A DNA stretch of 64,000 nucleotides from Mytilus edulis (taxonomy: Eukaryota > Mollusca > Bivalvia > Mytilida > Mytilidae): assembly GCF_963676685.1 (NCBI RefSeq), contig NC_092352.1, positions 27,423,117 to 27,487,116 on the forward strand. The letters run 5' to 3'. Below the pieces are notes generated by a model. It did not search any database and was not told where the DNA came from. It worked only from the letters and a program-made list of their open reading frames with translations. How positions within the stretch are numbered: the first letter of the stretch is position 1; each line of letters begins with the position of its first letter. The position numbers were made by a program, and so were the translations under genes. Below, one piece after another: positions 60,081-64,000 of this stretch.

Positions 60081-60604
60081 GCGGGATCCTAACCTTCTCC
60101 CTAACGTGGGACTGTGGGGTAACAGTACAACATAAGACCAAACTATAAAAAAACTGTTGAAAAAGGCTTAACCCATCATATCGATACAAACAGATATACA
60201 AAAACACACAGAGTGGGCGTGACCAGGTACTTGCATATTCCTAAAACAAGAAGACATTAAGTACAAATCTAAGAGTACTCGCAGTAACTGAAAGCTAGAT
60301 CAAAGCCACTAACAACTTATAAAAAAAAATTATGCATATAAGACTAAATTAACGATCAGTACACATCCAACATCCAACGGATGTAATGTAAAGACTTCAT
60401 AAACAGTCAGAGAAAAACATGGCCTTGTGCATAAGTGTTTCATATCTGAAAATTCATTTAATCTTGCAATAAATGCTTGTTAAAAAGGACACGACTTCTT
60501 TCAGATTGAAAATTTTTCCAATCATCGGATCGCATGCAGGTTATAAAATGCATCTGTCCTAATTCAGGAATCTGATGTTCAGTGGTTGTCGTTTGTTTAT
60601 GGAT

Positions 60605-60725
60605 TCATAAAAGAGGGACGAAAGATACCGAAGGGACAGTCAAACTCTATAAATCGAAAATAAACTGACAACGCCATGGCTAAAAATGAAAAGGACAAAC
60701 AGACAAACAATAGTACAAACATAAT
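60605..60725 (+). repeat. Dispersed repeat R3
   Basis: AGAGGGACGAAAGATACCGA, AACTGACAACGCCATGGCTA and GGACAAACAGACAAACAATA. Confidence 0.88.
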
Positions 60726-60729
60726 TTTT

Positions 60730-60945
60730 TTCTCGTTTCACGTTTTTTATATAGATTAGACCGTTGGTTTTTCTCGTTTGAATGGTTTTACACTTGTAAG
60801 TTTGGGGTCTGTTATAGCTTGCTGCTCGGTGTGAGCCTATGTTCCGTGTTGAAGACCGTACCTTGATCTATAATGGTTTACTTTTATCAATTGTAACTTT
60901 GATGGAGAGTTGTCTCATCGGCACTCATACCACATCTTTAAACTG
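60730..60945 (-). repeat. Dispersed repeat R5
   Basis: ATATAGATTAGACCGTTGGT, TTGAATGGTTTTACACTTG, GAAGACCGTACCTTGATCTA and GGAGAGTTGTCTCATCGGCA, reverse orientation. It abuts the R3 copy at 60.6 kb. Confidence 0.88.
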
Positions 60946-61661
60946 GTCCGCCATTCCATCTATAGCCTTGTACCGTCAGTGTAGCGATAACTGAACACAA
61001 CAGGAGTCCAGTTTAACCACATCTTCATATATCTATATAAAATGTATTTTGATTTTTTTTTATTAACACACTACGACAAAGTTGAGGTAGTAGTATAAGT
61101 TGACACATCGCTCGGTAACTGGTCAAATATGCTCTTGGTATGCCTGTGCATCTCATAACTTTTTTTTATTAGTCTTCACTTCAAGGTTAATCGAACAGAT
61201 TTATTTAATAATTGTTTTTTACATTTTTTTCACTTGAGCTCATGAGGGTCTTATATCTGATCTTATTGCTGTGTCCACAATTGTTATTCTACGTATTTCA
61301 CCTGTATCGGTGTGGACAATTCTATGTTTATATCACATGACAATTCCGCGAGAAATTCTTCTATTGAGACCGTACGAATGGATGTAAATTTGGATTAATG
61401 CATATGAATTGTGAAATATATTGTTCTCTGTGTATATCTTTTTGATAAATTGATGATCACATTTTCTACAACATAGTTAAATGTCTGGTTTGTACACATT
61501 TAGTCCCCATTTAGTCTCTACTGTAGTCTATTATTCAAAACTGAAGCCAGTGAACTGGTAAAGGGAAACATGTGCTGCATAAACCCATCACATTTCAGGA
61601 CATTTCAACCAACAAAAAACTATTGAATATTTATCAGCTGACATATCTATTTTTATTTCAT
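60946..61661. other. Intergenic, nothing recognised
   Basis: AT-rich, no gene or clear repeat. Confidence 0.45.
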
Positions 61662-61861
61662 GACATCTAATGTCAGTCATACCAACTGATAGTCCAAATA
61701 ATTATAACATCTTGAAAGGCTTACTTCGACAGGAAGAAATGACATCTAATGTCAGTCATACCAACTGATAGTCCAAATAATTATAACATCTTGAAAGGCT
61801 TACTTCGACAGGAAGAAATAGCCTTCCAAGACGTCATAATTATTTGGACTAACCAACTGAC
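61662..61861. repeat. 79-bp direct duplication followed by an inverted partial copy
   Basis: 61662-61740 and 61741-61819 appear identical (GACATCTAATGTCAGTCATA ... CGACAGGAAGAAAT). Then 61820-61850 is the near-complement of the inner part (AGCCTTCCAAGACGTCATAA), giving a hairpin with the second copy. Confidence 0.88.
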
Positions 61862-61914
61862 AAAATCAGCGGAAACCGTGTATTCGTGAATTCTATGTCT
61901 TTCACCTGCTATGG

Positions 61915-62050
61915 ACGATTCTCTATAACATTGTATTTTAGGGGTTGTTTACATTTTGAGTCGTATGATAAATGTATGTTGGACGATTCCATATAACATT
62001 GTATTTTAGAGGTTGTTTACATTTTGAGTTGTATGATAAACGTATGTTTG
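61915..62050 (+). repeat. ~67-bp tandem duplication
   Basis: GGACGATTCTCTATAACATT ... GATAAATGTATGTT is repeated as GGACGATTCCATATAACATT ... GATAAACGTATGTT with a few substitutions. Confidence 0.85.
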
Positions 62051-62910
62051 TATGTGTTTCTTAATGAACACGGCTCAATTTTATGATACTTTATATTACA
62101 TTTGACTCATTGCATTTACGTGGGAATTCCGCAAACACCATACTGCCATATCGAATTTACCAATAACAAAACAAATATATACATGTACATGTATAGTCAC
62201 AAAAGTTTGAAATTCTAGCAATGACGGTGTATGACAAACTCAACTATCACAGTAGAATCAAGAAATAGGGAGGTACACCCGACGGTACACCCCACCCCAT
62301 CCTTATTTTTATCTAATGACGGGGAGGGGGGTAAGGTCGTTCTACGTTGATGAATATTCACATTGATGAATTACATGCGAATATACGTCAATGAGGACCC
62401 AACGTCAATGACAAAGAAAATAAAACGACATATAGGACATATAGAGGGCAACAATCAGTCTTCAACAATGAACAAATAAAGATGTAAAGCTAACTGTTTT
62501 GAGAGTATTATAATTTGGACTTCGTTAGATATTTTTCAACAAATTTATAGTTTTATTTTGTTGTGAACATATTGACCTAGAACTGTCTTTACATCTCTCT
62601 CAGACAATCGAAGTTTCAGTTGGTATAACATGTATACATCTTTTCAGTCCCAATTTGCAGTGTTGTTCATTTGTTTTGGAAATTCCATATAATGCAGCAT
62701 GTCAGGCAAAATATCTCGGCGTTTGGATCTTTGCATATGGCCATAAACCTGACGTCAATTCAAGAAGCTAAAAATTGGACGTCTATTAGAGAGGCCAAAA
62801 AATGGATGTCGATTGACCATAAACAAAAATGTATAGATGTACCGATTCAATTCAGTATAGTTTGTTCTCAGATACCTGAGATACACTTCAATATTTATTA
62901 TTAAATACAA

Positions 62911-63057
62911 TAGGTCTTTCCACAAAAAAAGTGGAAAGACCTAATAATAATAATAATCAGAAGAAAAACAATTGGTCTTTCCACAGAAAAGTGGAAAGAC
63001 CTAATAATAATCAGAAGAAAACCAATAGGTCTTTCCACAGAAAAGTGGAAAGACCTA
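62911..63057. repeat. Three tandem hairpins with TAGGTCTTTCCAC / GTGGAAAGACCTA arms
   Basis: Hairpins at 62911-62943, 62974-63001 and 63026-63057 have perfect 12-13-bp arms and short A-rich loops. They are spaced by (AATAAT)n AATCAGAAGAAAA linkers. Intergenic, no coding role. Confidence 0.92.
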
Positions 63058-63194
63058 ATAATTGTGGTCTTAATTGAATGCCACTCTGCCCTATTTTGCT
63101 TTAAATCCAGTCTAAACAAAAGTATCCACCAAATAGAGGGTTTGTTCTCAACCTGTTCAATAGAACTGTATAATTTATTTGACCTACCGAATTA

Positions 63195-63465
63195 AATGTA
63201 TACTGTTTACCGGATTTGTCATCTCATAAGCAACACGACGGGTGCCACATGAAGAGCAGGATCTGCTTACCCTCCCGGGGCACCTGAGATCACCCCTAGT
63301 TTTTGGTGGGGTTCATGTTGTTTATTCTTTAGTTTTTTATGTTGTGTCATGTGTACTATTGTTTGTCTGTTTGTCCTTTTCATTTTTTGCCATGGCGTTG
63401 TCAGTTTATTTTCGATTTATGAGTTTGACTGTCCCTCTGGTATCTTTCGTCCCTCTTTTATTGAA
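63195..63465 (-). repeat. Dispersed repeat R3, long copy
   Basis: ATAAGCAACACGACGGGTGC, CACCTGAGATCACCCCTAGT, TTTTTTGCCATGGCGTTGTC and GACTGTCCCTCTGGTATCTT: the reverse of 26040-26300. Confidence 0.88.
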
Positions 63466-64000
63466 GGTAGTGACTTGAAATATTATAATATGGTCCAAAA
63501 AATGCAAATATGGATGCATGTTATGAAACAGTTACTCTACAGCGGTCTTAATGCATAGTGATTACCTTTCACCTCACTTCAAGTTGAAGACGACACTAGA
63601 AAATCTTGACTACTAGATTAAAAAACGATTTTCCTTTGCATTAACGAACAAAGACAATATAAAATAACAAAAGCAGTGCAAATTAAAGAAGGAATATAAG
63701 AATCTTTACGGAGTTCCAAAGATCAATTTCGTTGCAATTTCTTTTTCTCTTTTTTAATATTATTCATTAGTTGTACGATGATATAGATAGAGAATATTAT
63801 TTGACTTGATAGTATCGGAGTCGTATCACAACCAATATATAATCCTTACAGTTCTGCCCGCGGAATTATATTGGTTGAGGGTTAATACGGTGTGGGGTTA
63901 TGTTAAAATTCATATGATATTCACAATTTATGATATCGTAAATGTAATACAGATAACGAGTTTGATAAAGCATTTTACCATCGTATTGATATTGATAATC
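63466..64000. other. Window end, nothing recognised
   Basis: AT-rich DNA with no supported gene. Confidence 0.45.

Noticed and set aside
62671..62904. 77-codon frame with a TSI-EAK-W repeat
   Set aside because: A short internal DNA repeat explains it; ends in anonymous AT-rich DNA.

Overview
This is AT-rich eukaryotic nuclear DNA with spliced genes, long intergenic spaces and many dispersed repeats. The predicted proteins and repeat families fit a bivalve mollusc, most likely a marine mussel of the Mytilus type. That assignment is inference: it rests on recognised protein families and repeat style, not on a search.

Layout. (1) 79-3988, plus strand: the last five coding exons of RRN3 (TIF-IA), the RNA polymerase I initiation factor, with clean GT/AG junctions. 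(2) 8.1-8.8 kb: a broken Penelope-like reverse transcriptase carrying nested repeat insertions. (3) 12.9-15.9 kb, minus: gene A, a two-exon Mab-21/cGAS-like nucleotidyltransferase (about 744 aa) with a long helical, TPR-like C-terminal half. (4) 21.7-23.2 kb, plus: gene E, a cGAS-like receptor (cGLR) with a complete E-x-D ... D catalytic set but a one-base frameshift in the C-terminal part. (5) 23.5-25.9 kb, minus: pseudogene D, a wrecked relative of A/B containing four tandem copies of a ~286-bp exon piece and an inverted, chimeric piece of gene E. (6) 30.7-34.1 kb, minus: gene B, an apparently intact paralogue of A (about 733 aa). (7) 38.57-45.48 kb: a 6.9-kb minisatellite of about 128 copies of a 54-bp unit with higher-order structure. 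(8) 51.2-51.4 kb: a remnant of a second cGLR. (9) 54-56 kb, minus: gene C, a paralogue of B whose whole catalytic core is replaced by a small hairpin element. The last 8 kb hold only repeats, hairpins and anonymous DNA.

How it fits together. Several unique-looking segments recur in the same order and orientation: 6.7, 9.5, 10.5, 11.4, 19.9, 22.4 and 25.9 kb match 37.6, 38.5-45.6, 46.8, 47.9, 49.7, 51.3 and 55.5 kb. The window therefore looks like an old direct segmental duplication of a cGLR + Mab-21-like immune-type locus, later reshaped by deletions, foldback insertions and growth of the minisatellite in the second copy. Known animal cGLRs make cyclic dinucleotides after binding nucleic acid and signal through STING; A and B are related enzymes whose ligands and products cannot be read from the sequence.

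Limits: splice structures come from reading consensus sites and comparing paralogues inside the window. No promoter was identified, and repeat families are named by letter (R1-R6) because only recurrence within the window is shown.
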